This document shows, one piece after another, positions 36,706-46,006 of a stretch of 64,000 bases of DNA. The position numbers were made by a program, and so were the translations under genes. The stretch's first letter is position 1. Every line of letters begins with the position of its first letter. The notes beneath the pieces were generated by a model. The model made no database searches. It saw only the letters and a list, made by a program, of their open reading frames with translations, and was not told the DNA's origin. The stretch is taken from contig CP124550.1 of assembly GCA_030253535.1 (NCBI GenBank), positions 800,134 to 864,133 of the forward strand, in the 5' to 3' direction. Source of the stretch: Candidatus Saccharimonadaceae bacterium ML1. GTDB taxonomy: Bacteria; Patescibacteriota; Saccharimonadia; Saccharimonadales; Saccharimonadaceae.

Positions 36706-37775
36706 ATGTACAGAAAATTAGAGACTGCCGTTGTGATTCCATGCTATAACGAAGAAAAAATGATCACTCAGACTATTAAAAAAATACCAGAATTTATTGA
36801 TCATATTATCGCCGTTAACGACGCGAGCACCGACGATACAATTGGAGTACTAAATAAGCTAAAAAAACCAATTCACGTCTTATAGTAGTAGACAACAAGA
36901 TAAATCAAGGGGTTGGCGGAGCTCTAATATCAGGCTATGACTACGCCATGAAAAACACTAAAGCTACCGCTATCGGGATAGTGGCGGGCGACGACCAGTT
37001 TGATTCGTCATACCTGAGAGCAATGCTGGATGATTTTATTAACTATTCGGCAGACTACGTCAAAGCTAGCCGTTTCTTTCATCGCGAAGCTTTCAAAACT
37101 ATGCCAAAGTACCGCCAATTCGGCAATATCTTTATCACTTTATTAACTAAATTCTCAACTGGCTACTACTCTGTAACCGACATCACTAACGGCTGCGGCT
37201 GGCTACGCCGTGATGTTCTAGAAAAAGTTGATTTCTCAATCGTTGAGCGGCTGGACGAGTCACTACGAGAATGTACTAATCCTGACGGTGGTACGGTTTT
37301 TGCTTACAAAGTTTCTGACCCGGAACGCTACGGTGTTGTCGAATTTGATGACAAAAATCAAGCTATTTCCATTGAAGAAAAACCAGCCGAGCCAAAATCA
37401 AACTTTGCCGTTGTTGGTCTATACTTCTACGACAATGATGTAGTCGAAATCGCCAAAAATGTCAAACCATCTGACCGTGGTGAGTTAGAAATCACCTCCA
37501 TTAACGCTGAGTATCTCCGTCGCGGCAAACTACAGGTTCAGACCCTAGACAACGGTGACGTTTGGCTAGATACTGGGACGATTGATAGTCTAACTGATGC
37601 TTCTGACTTTGTTCGTGTCATCCAAAAACGAACCGGCCGCATCATTGGTAGCCCAGAAAAAATCGCTTTCAAAAATGACTGGATTAGCCGAGAACAACTT
37701 AACATGCTTGCTGAGCCGCTCAAAAAATCTGGTTATGGCAAGTATCTAATTAGAGTAGATCGTCAATCAAGCTAA
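36706..37775 (+). pseudogene. Chimeric pseudogene: GT2 glycosyltransferase 5' part fused to rfbA 3' half
   Basis: The gene starts like the intact GT2 at 40202 (MYRKLETAVVIPCYNEEKMI). A one-base deletion near 36870 shifts the frame and stops translation at about codon 58. Downstream the GT2 sequence resumes in another frame to KVDFSIVE (about 37247) and there runs directly into a thymidylyltransferase C-terminal half ([22 protein letters not shown] to the end). The rfbA part differs from the intact rfbA at many codons, so it came from another allele. The product cannot be a working GT2 or RfbA. Confidence 0.88.
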
Positions 37776-39742
37776 AACATGCCTCGCAAGCTGCTGCATA
37801 TCCCATTCAAGCTATCCTTTGATACGTTGCTGGGGTCAGCAAATAATACTCTTTCACTGCCTAAAACCTCAATAAATATAGACTTTATGTCGTCACTACG
37901 CGTCAAAATCAGGAGACGAGATTCTGGGGTTATATTTCTATTCTCGAGCAAAGTCTTAGCTATAACCTGCTTTGCACTATGTATATTAGCATTAGAAGTT
38001 GACCACCTGGAAATTATTTCCTGTGTAGTAGTAGACTGTCCAGTCAGAGTCATCATAGATCTATTAAAAAATATATCACCATCAGTTTTCCGATCACTTC
38101 TGACCGAAAGTATAGCCGTAGACTTTTCTCGACAGATTGGATTCTCAGCTATAGTAATCGCATGGTCAAATAACTCTGGTGTAGTAAACGCCGCCTTTAC
38201 CTTACCCTGCAAATAAACTCCAAACACACCAACCCCGTTTGAAAAGGCCATCATTATAATGCCTATAATCATTAAAATCTTGACGCCACTTGATTGTGCT
38301 TTGTCTATAAGCGACATAGTTAGCATTGTCATAGCCAAGCTAGTCAATAGGAGTAAACTTAATACAGATTTATGATAATAATAGCCGACTTCACCATTGG
38401 TCATTTTTTGAAATATAAATAACGCCAGAGAAAATACTAATGACACAACTAGCCCAATAGTTAGTGGATTAACTGTTCGCTTCTTATGATTATTCCACAA
38501 ATATGCCATAGCAAAAACCGCCCAACTTAGCACGTAGAATACATCAAAAACCAACACCCCACCCTGATCATTAATTTTATCTGATGTCACCCTCTCAAGT
38601 AATACGTAAGTAGCCCCCTGTACAACGCTAAAACTGACAATAAACAAAAGACTGCCCAGCAAAAGTTTTGACAACTTTGCTTTTTGATTACTACAAAAAT
38701 AATCAGCCGCTAAAGTAAAGATAAATATACCCAACGCAACTGGAAGTAGGAAAAAATAGGATAGACCAACACCAATAACAGAAAAGGTTGCTAATAGCCC
38801 GTAGGTATACTTTTGTGTAATATCGCTTTCCTTGCAATATAAAAATAGTAAGGCTATAACCGAAAGCAGCAAATGGAGACTCATAATTTGTGGCATGAAA
38901 CCGTAAGTAAACGCAGAAAACATCAAACCTAATAATGTGTATATCGTACAGGAAATAACGATAATAGCTGACATCCATGGCTTTTTCTTATTGTCTAATT
39001 TAACCAGTTTCGTTGCCAGAAAGATAAACGCAAACACTAAAAATACATAGTTAATTATCGAATATAATAAAAAGCTAACTAGCTTTTTATTAATGTCAGT
39101 AAACCTACTCATAAACGGTTGTACAGCCTCATTAAAAACCCAAGCATTTATATGATAGCCCTGAGGGTAATTGTTGGCAGCAGAGCCTAGCATAGAGTTA
39201 ATCGGCAACTGGTTACCTCTTGAACCATAGACATAGCCCTTTTGCCTCTCGACGGTGTCTATAAAACTAAGATGAGATATATTATCTACCCCTGAGCCGT
39301 TAGCCACTCTTAAAAGATCAGCGCTCTGAAAACTAGAAAAAGATTGCGTCAACATCAGGATAAATACAGTAAGGCTCACTAGAGAACTAATAATCTCGCT
39401 TAATGGGAACCATCTGCTGGGAGGAGTGAAACGACAAAATACAACAAGACCTAGATTAAATACACCGACAGTCCAGGCAAAGAGCCATATTGACATCGGC
39501 ACCTTGAGTGCCCATGGTACAAAAGCCAACAAAGTATTAATACTTATGTAAACCGAAAGAGTAACAAATAGTCGACCCATAAGACCTAGTCGTCTAGTCG
39601 GCAGAAATACTACCGCGGTAACTGTTGCAGTCATTATCAAAATTAAGGCTTGATTGAATACAACACCGAGAAAAATAGCTACAATATAAGCTATTATATG
39701 TAACCTACGGTCATGCAACCTATCTATTAGAGTATTACACAT
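37772..39742 (-). CDS. Large multi-pass membrane protein
   Basis: About 656 residues with some 12-14 predicted membrane helices, a large loop after the fourth or fifth helix (VDNISHLSFIDTVERQKGY ... NNYPQGYH), and a C-terminal soluble domain. The topology resembles polysaccharide-modifying GT-C-like or DUF6541-type proteins, but no firm family is recognised. ATG 39742 overlaps the stop of the broken GtrA gene in an 8-base ATGTGTAA junction, so it was co-translated with GtrA. It is clearly AT-rich compared with the rfb genes. Confidence 0.65.
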   Translation of the reverse strand: MCNTLIDRLHDRRLHIIAYIVAIFLGVVFNQALILIMTATVTAVVFLPTRRLGLMGRLFVTLSVYISINTLLAFVPWALKVPMSIWLFAWTVGVFNLGLVVFCRFTPPSRWFPLSEIISSLVSLTVFILMLTQSFSSFQSADLLRVANGSGVDNISHLSFIDTVERQKGYVYGSRGNQLPINSMLGSAANNYPQGYHINAWVFNEAVQPFMSRFTDINKKLVSFLLYSIINYVFLVFAFIFLATKLVKLDNKKKPWMSAIIVISCTIYTLLGLMFSAFTYGFMPQIMSLHLLLSVIALLFLYCKESDITQKYTYGLLATFSVIGVGLSYFFLLPVALGIFIFTLAADYFCSNQKAKLSKLLLGSLLFIVSFSVVQGATYVLLERVTSDKINDQGGVLVFDVFYVLSWAVFAMAYLWNNHKKRTVNPLTIGLVVSLVFSLALFIFQKMTNGEVGYYYHKSVLSLLLLTSLAMTMLTMSLIDKAQSSGVKILMIIGIIMMAFSNGVGVFGVYLQGKVKAAFTTPELFDHAITIAENPICREKSTAILSVRSDRKTDGDIFFNRSMMTLTGQSTTTQEIISRWSTSNANIHSAKQVIAKTLLENRNITPESRLLILTRSDDIKSIFIEVLGSERVLFADPSNVSKDSLNGICSSLRGMF

Positions 39743-40156
39743 CCTGCCTCTCTTCGTGCGATGCTTTCTTTGAAAAAATAAATAGCTTAAAGACCAAAAA
39801 ATTCCAAACAGCAAATACAATGGTCGTGACAATCTTTGCCCATTGAATCTCTAGTATATTCATTTTTACTAATAAATCAACAGCCGTAGAGGTCGCCATC
39901 AAATTAAAAAACTTAGCAAAGCATATAAGCAAATTTGTGATTTTAATGAAAATCGATCGTCTTCGCTGTGATTAAAAACTCGTTTCCTATTCATAGGAAA
40001 ATTAACACAAAACCCCGATAAGAAACCAATGCCGCTCGCCATAAAAGCTGGCATTTTAGCTATATAGTACAATATGGAGGTAACTAATGTATCAACCGCC
40101 AGCGTCGTCACACCGACAATGCCAAATAAAAATATCTGTATAACAAACTTTTTCAT
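39735..40156 (-). pseudogene. GtrA-family gene (copy 2), frameshifted
   Basis: The first 85 or so codons match copy 1 (MKKFVIQIFLFGIVGVTTLAVD ... NFPMNRKRVFNHSEDDRFSLKSQ) and end at LLSFLI. The remainder (FFNLMATSTAVDLLVK ... WNFLVFKLFIF) is in another frame. Restoring one T to the six-T run (plus-strand A-run 39906-39911) rejoins them. A homopolymer slip or a sequencing error is the simplest cause; the run could also allow phase switching. Confidence 0.85.
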
Positions 40157-40188
40157 ACTAACCAACTAACCCATAATACCATTTATAG

Positions 40189-40201
40189 TATAATGAGAGG
40201 T
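40189..40201 (+). promoter_or_regulatory. -10 box of leaderless GT2 gene
   Basis: TATAAT at 40189-40194 with seven bases to ATG 40202. The chimeric copy has TACAAT (36693-36698) and also seven bases to its ATG. Confidence 0.6.
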
Positions 40202-41155
40202 ATGTACAGAAAATTAGAGACCGCAGTTGTTATACCTTGTTATAACGAAGAAAAAATGATCACTCAAACGATCAAGAAATTACCAAAGTACATTGACCAT
40301 GTTATAGCCGTTAATGATGCCAGCACTGATGACACCATTGGCATTCTAAATAAATTAAAAAAGCAAAATGATCGACTGATTGTTGTTGACAACGAAACAA
40401 ATCAAGGTGTCGGCGGCGCTCTCATCGCAGGATATAATTACGCTATTGAGCACACCAAAGCGACCGCTATCGGGATAGTGGCGGGCGACGACCAGTTTGA
40501 CTCGTCATACCTCGAGGCGATGCTAGACGATTTTATCGATCAATCAGCAGATTATGTTAAAGCCAGCCGCTTCTTCCACCGAGAGGCCTTTAAGACTATG
40601 CCGAAATACCGCCAATTTGGCAATATTTTCATATCATTGCTGACAAAATTCTCGACTGGATATTATTCCATCACAGACATCACTAATGGCTGCGGTTGGC
40701 TACGCCGCGACATAATTGAAAAAGTCGATTTTTCCATAGTCGAAAAGCGCTACGACTATGAAACCAGCATGCTGACCGCTCTATCCATAGTCAATGCTAA
40801 AGTCATTGATCACGCCGTGCCAGCACATTACGGCAATGAAAAATCAACCATTAAGCTTATCCCGACGGCATGGCGCAATTTAAAAGCAGTTTGGAAAGGA
40901 TTTTGGCGGCGCATCTATTATAAATATGTACTATACGGTTTTCACCCAATAGCACTATTTTTGTTTGCGGGGTTGTTTTTCTTTGTATTATCTGCAGGCG
41001 CGACGATATTCTTACTATGCGCCAAGTTATTCGCGCATCAATCACCAACAGCAGGAAGCGTTATGCTCGCCGTACTTCCGTTCATATTGAGCGTTCAGTT
41101 TATCTTGACCGCACTCTCTATGGACATCGCAAACGAGAGCAAAGTAAACCGCTAG
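40202..41155 (+). CDS. GT2 polyprenyl-phosphate glycosyltransferase (GtrB/DPM1-like), intact copy
   Basis: VVIPCYNEEKMITQTI, VNDASTDDT, GVGGALIAGYNYAI and IVAGDDQFDSSYL (DxD-like metal site) define a GT2 of the dolichol-/polyprenyl-phosphate sugar synthase type. Two membrane helices form the C-terminus. It makes a lipid-linked sugar for use by the neighbouring GtrA and membrane transferases. ATG 40202 is chosen from the promoter spacing over 40193. It is the functional counterpart of the chimeric pseudogene at 36706. Confidence 0.9.
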   Translation: MYRKLETAVVIPCYNEEKMITQTIKKLPKYIDHVIAVNDASTDDTIGILNKLKKQNDRLIVVDNETNQGVGGALIAGYNYAIEHTKATAIGIVAGDDQFDSSYLEAMLDDFIDQSADYVKASRFFHREAFKTMPKYRQFGNIFISLLTKFSTGYYSITDITNGCGWLRRDIIEKVDFSIVEKRYDYETSMLTALSIVNAKVIDHAVPAHYGNEKSTIKLIPTAWRNLKAVWKGFWRRIYYKYVLYGFHPIALFLFAGLFFFVLSAGATIFLLCAKLFAHQSPTAGSVMLAVLPFILSVQFILTALSMDIANESKVNR

Positions 41156-41160
41156 GTTTA

Positions 41161-41805
41161 CTACAAGATATCACCGACTGATCTAATGATAATATCTGGA
41201 GATAACTTTTCCAGGAAATCATAATCACGTATACCACTTGTCACCGCAATACTCATTGCGCCAATTGATTTCGCAGCAGCTACATCTGCTTCTGTATCAC
41301 CAATTATCACTACATTTTGCGGGTCTACTTTTTGGCTACATATTATATCCGCCTTCTTCCTAAGTGTACCGCTTTTCGTATTGCTATGTCCGGAAAGTAT
41401 GTCGCGAAAAAAATGCTGTACGCCTAAATGATCAATCTGTTGAGCAAGCGCCTCTTTATCTCGCCGTAAACTCAGAAGGTATAGTGCATTTTTACCAAAT
41501 AATCGTTCAAGCGCCCCAAAAGCACCCGGTAAAAGTTTATCTTGAAAAAGCTCGCCAGACTTTTCAATACGGTCCCTAAACTCTTCAAGAAATTCTCTTT
41601 CACGTTCGGGCGACAAACTACTTTGCTGCAAAATATTATTCCACGGCGTATCACACCGTTTCTGCCGCCAGTACTGCTCAAAAGAAATAGGGGTAGTACC
41701 CTTAAACATCGTTAGTGACTCTGTATAGACACGGTAATGGCGAGGTGCTATATCAACAAGCGTTCCGTCTAGATCAATAAAAATAGTTTTATTTTCGATA
41801 TTCAT
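41161..41805 (-). CDS. HAD-family phosphatase
   Basis: FIDLDGTLVD is HAD motif I (nucleophile Asp, general acid Asp), LLSLRRD motif II, a Lys near LRKKAD motif III, and VVIIGDTEADVAAAKSIG motif IV. The cap domain is helical (phosphoglycolate phosphatase type). It overlaps the upstream epimerase gene by 17 bases and is the last gene of the DegT operon, so it may dephosphorylate a sugar-pathway intermediate. Confidence 0.85.
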   Translation of the reverse strand: MNIENKTIFIDLDGTLVDIAPRHYRVYTESLTMFKGTTPISFEQYWRQKRCDTPWNNILQQSSLSPEREREFLEEFRDRIEKSGELFQDKLLPGAFGALERLFGKNALYLLSLRRDKEALAQQIDHLGVQHFFRDILSGHSNTKSGTLRKKADIICSQKVDPQNVVIIGDTEADVAAAKSIGAMSIAVTSGIRDYDFLEKLSPDIIIRSVGDIL

Positions 41806-42670
41806 CTATCATCTTCTTGAGTTTAGCAGGAAACAGTACACTAGGCTCGTATCCGATCGATTTCTTAGCCTTTTCGATATTAAGCACAATATCTACACCG
41901 CCCGCCGCTGATTGTATGTCAATTTTACTGCGGGAATCCGTACTATTCACAATTTCTTTCGCCGCATCGTAAATTGAGACACCCCTACCGGTACCGATAT
42001 TTAAAACGCCAGACCCTTGCGACGTAATCGCGCACATGATGCTTTTCGCGACATCATCAATATGTACGTAGTCCCGCAAGACTTCAGCACCACGGATGGT
42101 AATAGTTTCACTATTCAGTGCTGCTCTGATGAAATTTGGGATCGCTCGCGCAATAGGATCAAAACCGCCATACATAACAGAGAAGCGAAGAATAGAAAGC
42201 TCTTTATTATTCTTTGCCGCAAACGACTGCATAATAAACTCGCTACTCAGTTTCGTCGCTCCATAATATGAATATGGTTTAACGGCATTCACCTCTGTGA
42301 TTTCGCCGCTTATCATTGATTGATCATACACTTCAGCTGTGCTACCAAAAATAATTTTTGGCGCGCGGCTGCCGAAAAACTCAAGCAAATTTACGGTTGC
42401 TGTAATATTACCGGCAACCACATTCTCTATTGTATCCTCTTCTGCGGTTTTTGGTACAAATGCCGCTAAATGAACAATGGCATCAAATAAACTATCTTTT
42501 AATACATTCGCCGCCTCACGTACACTGATTTTATCAGATAAATCGCAGATGACCGAGTTGCTACATTCCAGTTTCGTTCTTCCAAGCGTTGTTATACGCC
42601 AATCAGACGAAGCAATATCTAAAAATCGTCTGCCAACAAATCCGGAACCGCCTGTTAATAGAATATTCAT
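41789..42670 (-). CDS. NAD-dependent sugar epimerase/dehydratase
   Basis: This is an extended short-chain dehydrogenase: NILLTGGSGFVGRRF (NAD motif), HLAAFVPKT, FGSTAEVYD and YSYYGATKLSSE (Tyr, Lys). At 293 residues it is like nucleotide-sugar epimerases and reductases. It begins directly after the ATP-grasp gene stop. Substrate unknown; probably the nucleotide sugar made by the DegT and Gfo/Idh enzymes. Confidence 0.85.
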   Translation of the reverse strand: MNILLTGGSGFVGRRFLDIASSDWRITTLGRTKLECSNSVICDLSDKISVREAANVLKDSLFDAIVHLAAFVPKTAEEDTIENVVAGNITATVNLLEFFGSRAPKIIFGSTAEVYDQSMISGEITEVNAVKPYSYYGATKLSSEFIMQSFAAKNNKELSILRFSVMYGGFDPIARAIPNFIRAALNSETITIRGAEVLRDYVHIDDVAKSIMCAITSQGSGVLNIGTGRGVSIYDAAKEIVNSTDSRSKIDIQSAAGGVDIVLNIEKAKKSIGYEPSVLFPAKLKKMIDEYRK

Positions 42671-43750
42671 TTACAGCTTCTCTAGAATGCTATCGCGTTC
42701 GGCAACAGCAGCATCTACTGTATTTATATCGGAGAGTACTGGTAAGAAATCCATGCCGCGTATCCATACTAAGCCATCTGGGAGCGGATTTGTATTTTTC
42801 TCAAGCACTGGTACACTTTCATTATAACCAAGCTTCACGAACATCTCCGGCATATTTAGCCCAGCCTGAGTGAAAAACTCATGCGTCGTAAAGAAACGAC
42901 CGATGTTAATCTCTGTCGGATTCGGTACGCCGTTCTTATCGTACGCCATATCAACCCCAAACAACCCGTCTGGCTTATCGTCTACTGCCAATACGGCGCG
43001 TCTTGCAATGTCGTCAAGCTCTTCGCTTGAGTATGTTAAACCTGTACCTGTCGCGCCCGTCACGCCCGATGGAGAAATCTTCGCAAGTTCCCAATACAAA
43101 CGTTTGCGGCCTTGAGCAACGACCAGCTCACCGTCTTTCCACAACGACATCCATGTCACAGTTTCCGGTTCAAGCAGCTCAGACGCTGTAAAGTTACCGT
43201 TCCATGAGCCATTTTTCTCTTGAAAATCAAGCCAATTTTTTGCACTCTTCACATCATAAACTGGCAAAGACCCTCGTCCGCCCGCGCCAGAAATCGCGCG
43301 CAACCACATAGAACCACCCATTTCATCAAGCAAAATACCAAGATCAGTATCCCGCGTTATCAACTGAGTTTTCGGCACTTTAATGCCAGCTTTTTCCCAT
43401 AGTTTAAACGACTCGAATTTATCTTGTAGAATTTTAACAGTTTCTTTTGCGGGGAAGAATGTCTTCGCTTTAATTTTTTCGCGGTTTTCGCTCAAAAAAC
43501 TAACTTCAACATCATTTTGAGCGTGCACAAACTCAACTTCTTCTTTTTCAATAATATAGTTCAAAAAATCAATATATTTTGGATCGTTGGCAAGCGGCGC
43601 CAAATAACGCCTATCAACCTCTGCACGCTGCAGGTAATATTTATCTGCATCAGTACCAATGATACAATATTCCTCATTTGCCGCCCGCAGTGAACGAATA
43701 AAGTTCGCCGACGGTGATCCGCCAGCACCCGTCACTAAAATACGTTTCAT
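42671..43750 (-). CDS. ATP-grasp ligase (carbamoyl-phosphate-synthase-like)
   Basis: The N-terminal pre-ATP-grasp fold (RILVTGAGGSPSANFIRSL) is followed by the ATP-grasp domain (KTFFPAKETVKILQDKFESF, WLRAISGAGGRGSLPV, GLFGVDMAYDKNGVPNPTEINIGRFF with metal-binding E and N). These enzymes ligate a carboxylate to an amine through an acyl phosphate. In a sugar operon with an aminotransferase, it may acylate an amino sugar or add an amino acid. This is inference from context. Confidence 0.82.
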   Translation of the reverse strand: MKRILVTGAGGSPSANFIRSLRAANEEYCIIGTDADKYYLQRAEVDRRYLAPLANDPKYIDFLNYIIEKEEVEFVHAQNDVEVSFLSENREKIKAKTFFPAKETVKILQDKFESFKLWEKAGIKVPKTQLITRDTDLGILLDEMGGSMWLRAISGAGGRGSLPVYDVKSAKNWLDFQEKNGSWNGNFTASELLEPETVTWMSLWKDGELVVAQGRKRLYWELAKISPSGVTGATGTGLTYSSEELDDIARRAVLAVDDKPDGLFGVDMAYDKNGVPNPTEINIGRFFTTHEFFTQAGLNMPEMFVKLGYNESVPVLEKNTNPLPDGLVWIRGMDFLPVLSDINTVDAAVAERDSILEKL

Positions 43751-43767
43751 TTATTTTCCTCCTTCTT

Positions 43768-44769
43768 TTATTCATTATGCTCAAATGGTTTCACCGCCTC
43801 AAGTGCAATTCTCAGCGCCTCTTGGGCATCCCTTGGATCAACCACTGAGACGGTGCGCCCAAGCGCCCTCGCCAAAAATGTTTTCAATTCTACGGCAAGC
43901 GGCTCTTCAAAATCAACCTTTATAATTTTCTTCTCAGGCTCACCGACTTGAAGTACAAAATTCGTAAAGCCATCTTTTGTATTTTTTTTCATGTTATGCT
44001 TATAGAATTGGAGTTCTTGCGTGATATAGTTCGCTTCAAGATAGCCTTCGGAACCGGTTAGCGCAATCGTTCGGATTTTCACCGGCGTCAGCCAGTTTGC
44101 CTGAATAAAACCAGACGCACGACCATAATCCATCAAGATTTCTGCCGAATCAATATTCTTACTGTGACGCGTCCGCGAACCGTGGCTTGTAATACTTTTC
44201 GGCTTAGCACCGAGCAGATAGCTCACAAGGTCAATATCATGCACCGCTAAATCAATAACAACATCCGTTTTTGGCTCTACCGCAGGAAAACCCCCTACAC
44301 GCTTACACACAACTGATGTAATATCACCAATGGCTTTCTCATCAAGCATCTGCTTCAGCTTACGAATTACAGGATTAAAGCGCTCAATATGCCCAACCGT
44401 GAAGACGACTTTGTTCTTTTCCGCACATTTAATAAGCTCGTCCGCCTCTTCAACAGACGATGCGATTGGCTTTTCAAGCATACAATGAATGCCTCGACAC
44501 ATCACTTCGCGCGCAACTTCAAGGTGAAATGGCGTCGGCACGACAACCGATACTGCGTCAGGACGAACCTCGTCAAGCATCTTTTTATAATCAGTGAAGA
44601 AATTTGTACGGTATTCGTCAGCAAGCGCCTTTGCTGCGGAGTTTACGTCAGCAATACCCACTAGCTCAGCTTCCGGAAGCATAAAATAATTTCGTACATG
44701 ATTCTTACCCATGTTGCCCGTACCGATGACGGCAGTGCGCAACCTTCCTTCTTTTTGCTGACTAGCCAT
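43768..44769 (-). CDS. Gfo/Idh/MocA-family sugar dehydrogenase (WlbA/WbpB-like)
   Basis: The NAD-binding Rossmann start is TAVIGTGNMGKNHVRNY, followed by LEKPIASS (catalytic EKP) and VHDIDLVSYLLGAKPKSI. It resembles UDP-N-acetylglucosamine/hexuronate 3-dehydrogenases that make the keto sugar for a DegT aminotransferase. ATG 44769 overlaps the DegT stop in ATGGCTAG and is preferred over longer readings antisense-like to the upstream gene. The product is 333 residues. Confidence 0.9.
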   Translation of the reverse strand: MASQQKEGRLRTAVIGTGNMGKNHVRNYFMLPEAELVGIADVNSAAKALADEYRTNFFTDYKKMLDEVRPDAVSVVVPTPFHLEVAREVMCRGIHCMLEKPIASSVEEADELIKCAEKNKVVFTVGHIERFNPVIRKLKQMLDEKAIGDITSVVCKRVGGFPAVEPKTDVVIDLAVHDIDLVSYLLGAKPKSITSHGSRTRHSKNIDSAEILMDYGRASGFIQANWLTPVKIRTIALTGSEGYLEANYITQELQFYKHNMKKNTKDGFTNFVLQVGEPEKKIIKVDFEEPLAVELKTFLARALGRTVSVVDPRDAQEALRIALEAVKPFEHNE

Positions 44770-45865
44770 TTGTAAGCACCTCCTTGACCGCCTTAGCAAT
44801 AGTAATAACATCCTCATCCGACACTTTTGGATGAACTGGCAGCGATACAACTCGAGCCGCCAAATCTTCTGCCACAGGGAAATCGCCGACTTTATAGCCA
44901 AGTTTTGCGATGTGCGGATAAACATGCAGCGGCTTTGGATAGTAGATCCCAGCACCAACGCCGCGCTCGCGCAAACCGGCAACAAACTCATCGCGCGAAA
45001 CGCTCGCGTCATCAGTCAATACAACCGTATATTGATGGTATACATGCGAACGATCCGGAGCAACGCTCGGCAGCTGAACCCCCTTTATGTCATTGAGTGC
45101 TTTGTTCAGCTCACTCGCAACATGCTGGCGACGCACCGTAAAGTTATCAACTTTCTTCAGCTGCTCGACAGCAATTGCCGCATGTAAATCTGACATCCGG
45201 TAGTTATAGCCAAGCTCAGCGTATTCATACGGCGCGACCATACCATGCTGGCGGAACGAGCGAATTGCCGCAGCCTGCTCGTCGCTATTGGTTGTGACGA
45301 TACCGCCTTCGCCGCACATAATATTTTTAGTAGCATACAGCGAAAAGCAGCCTAAATCACCGAGCGCACCTGCTTTCTTGCCTTTATAGTCAGCACCGAT
45401 CGCTTGGCAAGCGTCTTCTATAATCATCAAATTGTGCTTATCAGCAACCGCACGTAATTCGTCCCACTCGCACGGTTGACCGTACAAATCAACCGGCACG
45501 ATCGCCTTCGTTTTTGATGTCACCGCTGCTTCAATTTTTGTCACGTCAATGTTAAACGTCGCCGGATAAATATCAACTAGTATTGGACGGGCGCCAAGCA
45601 TCAAAATCGGGTTAATCGTCGCAATGAAGCTATACGGTGTCGTGATGACTTCATCGCCCTCGCGCACACCAGCCGCATACAGCGCAGAATGTATTGCAGC
45701 CGTACCGCTATTTACTGCAAGCGCATATTTTGTGCCGCAGTATTTCGCCCAATCTTCTTCCAGCTGAGCAGTCTTTGGCCCCTGAGCCAACATCCCCGAC
45801 TCAAGCACGTCATTGACGGCTTTTATTTCCTCACTCTCTACAATTGGCGATGCGATTGATATCAT
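44762..45865 (-). CDS. DegT/DnrJ/EryC1 sugar aminotransferase
   Basis: This PLP enzyme turns a keto sugar nucleotide into an amino sugar. NSGTAAIHSAL, IIEDACQAIGADY (PLP-binding Asp and Gln) and FSLYATKNIMCGEGGIVTT (Schiff-base Lys) are intact. Together with the following dehydrogenase it suits a 3-amino-sugar pathway (WbpB/WbpE style). It heads a five-gene operon. AAGGAGGT precedes the ATG and a minus-strand TATACT lies near 45894-45889. Confidence 0.92.
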   Translation of the reverse strand: MISIASPIVESEEIKAVNDVLESGMLAQGPKTAQLEEDWAKYCGTKYALAVNSGTAAIHSALYAAGVREGDEVITTPYSFIATINPILMLGARPILVDIYPATFNIDVTKIEAAVTSKTKAIVPVDLYGQPCEWDELRAVADKHNLMIIEDACQAIGADYKGKKAGALGDLGCFSLYATKNIMCGEGGIVTTNSDEQAAAIRSFRQHGMVAPYEYAELGYNYRMSDLHAAIAVEQLKKVDNFTVRRQHVASELNKALNDIKGVQLPSVAPDRSHVYHQYTVVLTDDASVSRDEFVAGLRERGVGAGIYYPKPLHVYPHIAKLGYKVGDFPVAEDLAARVVSLPVHPKVSDEDVITIAKAVKEVLTNG

Positions 45866-46006
45866 AATACCTCCTTATCAACTAACTCTAGTATAGCACC
45901 AATTAAACCATAAGCTAACAGCTGTTTTTGACAATTTTAAAATTAAGCTACCACCTCAAGTTATCATTATTATGCAATATTATTTTATGCTATACTGTAT
46001 GGAACA

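Noticed and set aside
40463-40500. Short identical tracts as a CRISPR or mobile-element repeat
   Set aside because: They lie inside homologous GT2 coding sequences in the same frame; there is no spacer pattern, and no CRISPR array or transposase is visible anywhere in the window.
44770-45012. N-terminal extension of the Gfo/Idh dehydrogenase
   Set aside because: It would lie within the DegT gene in another frame, while the Rossmann fold begins just after ATG 44769.
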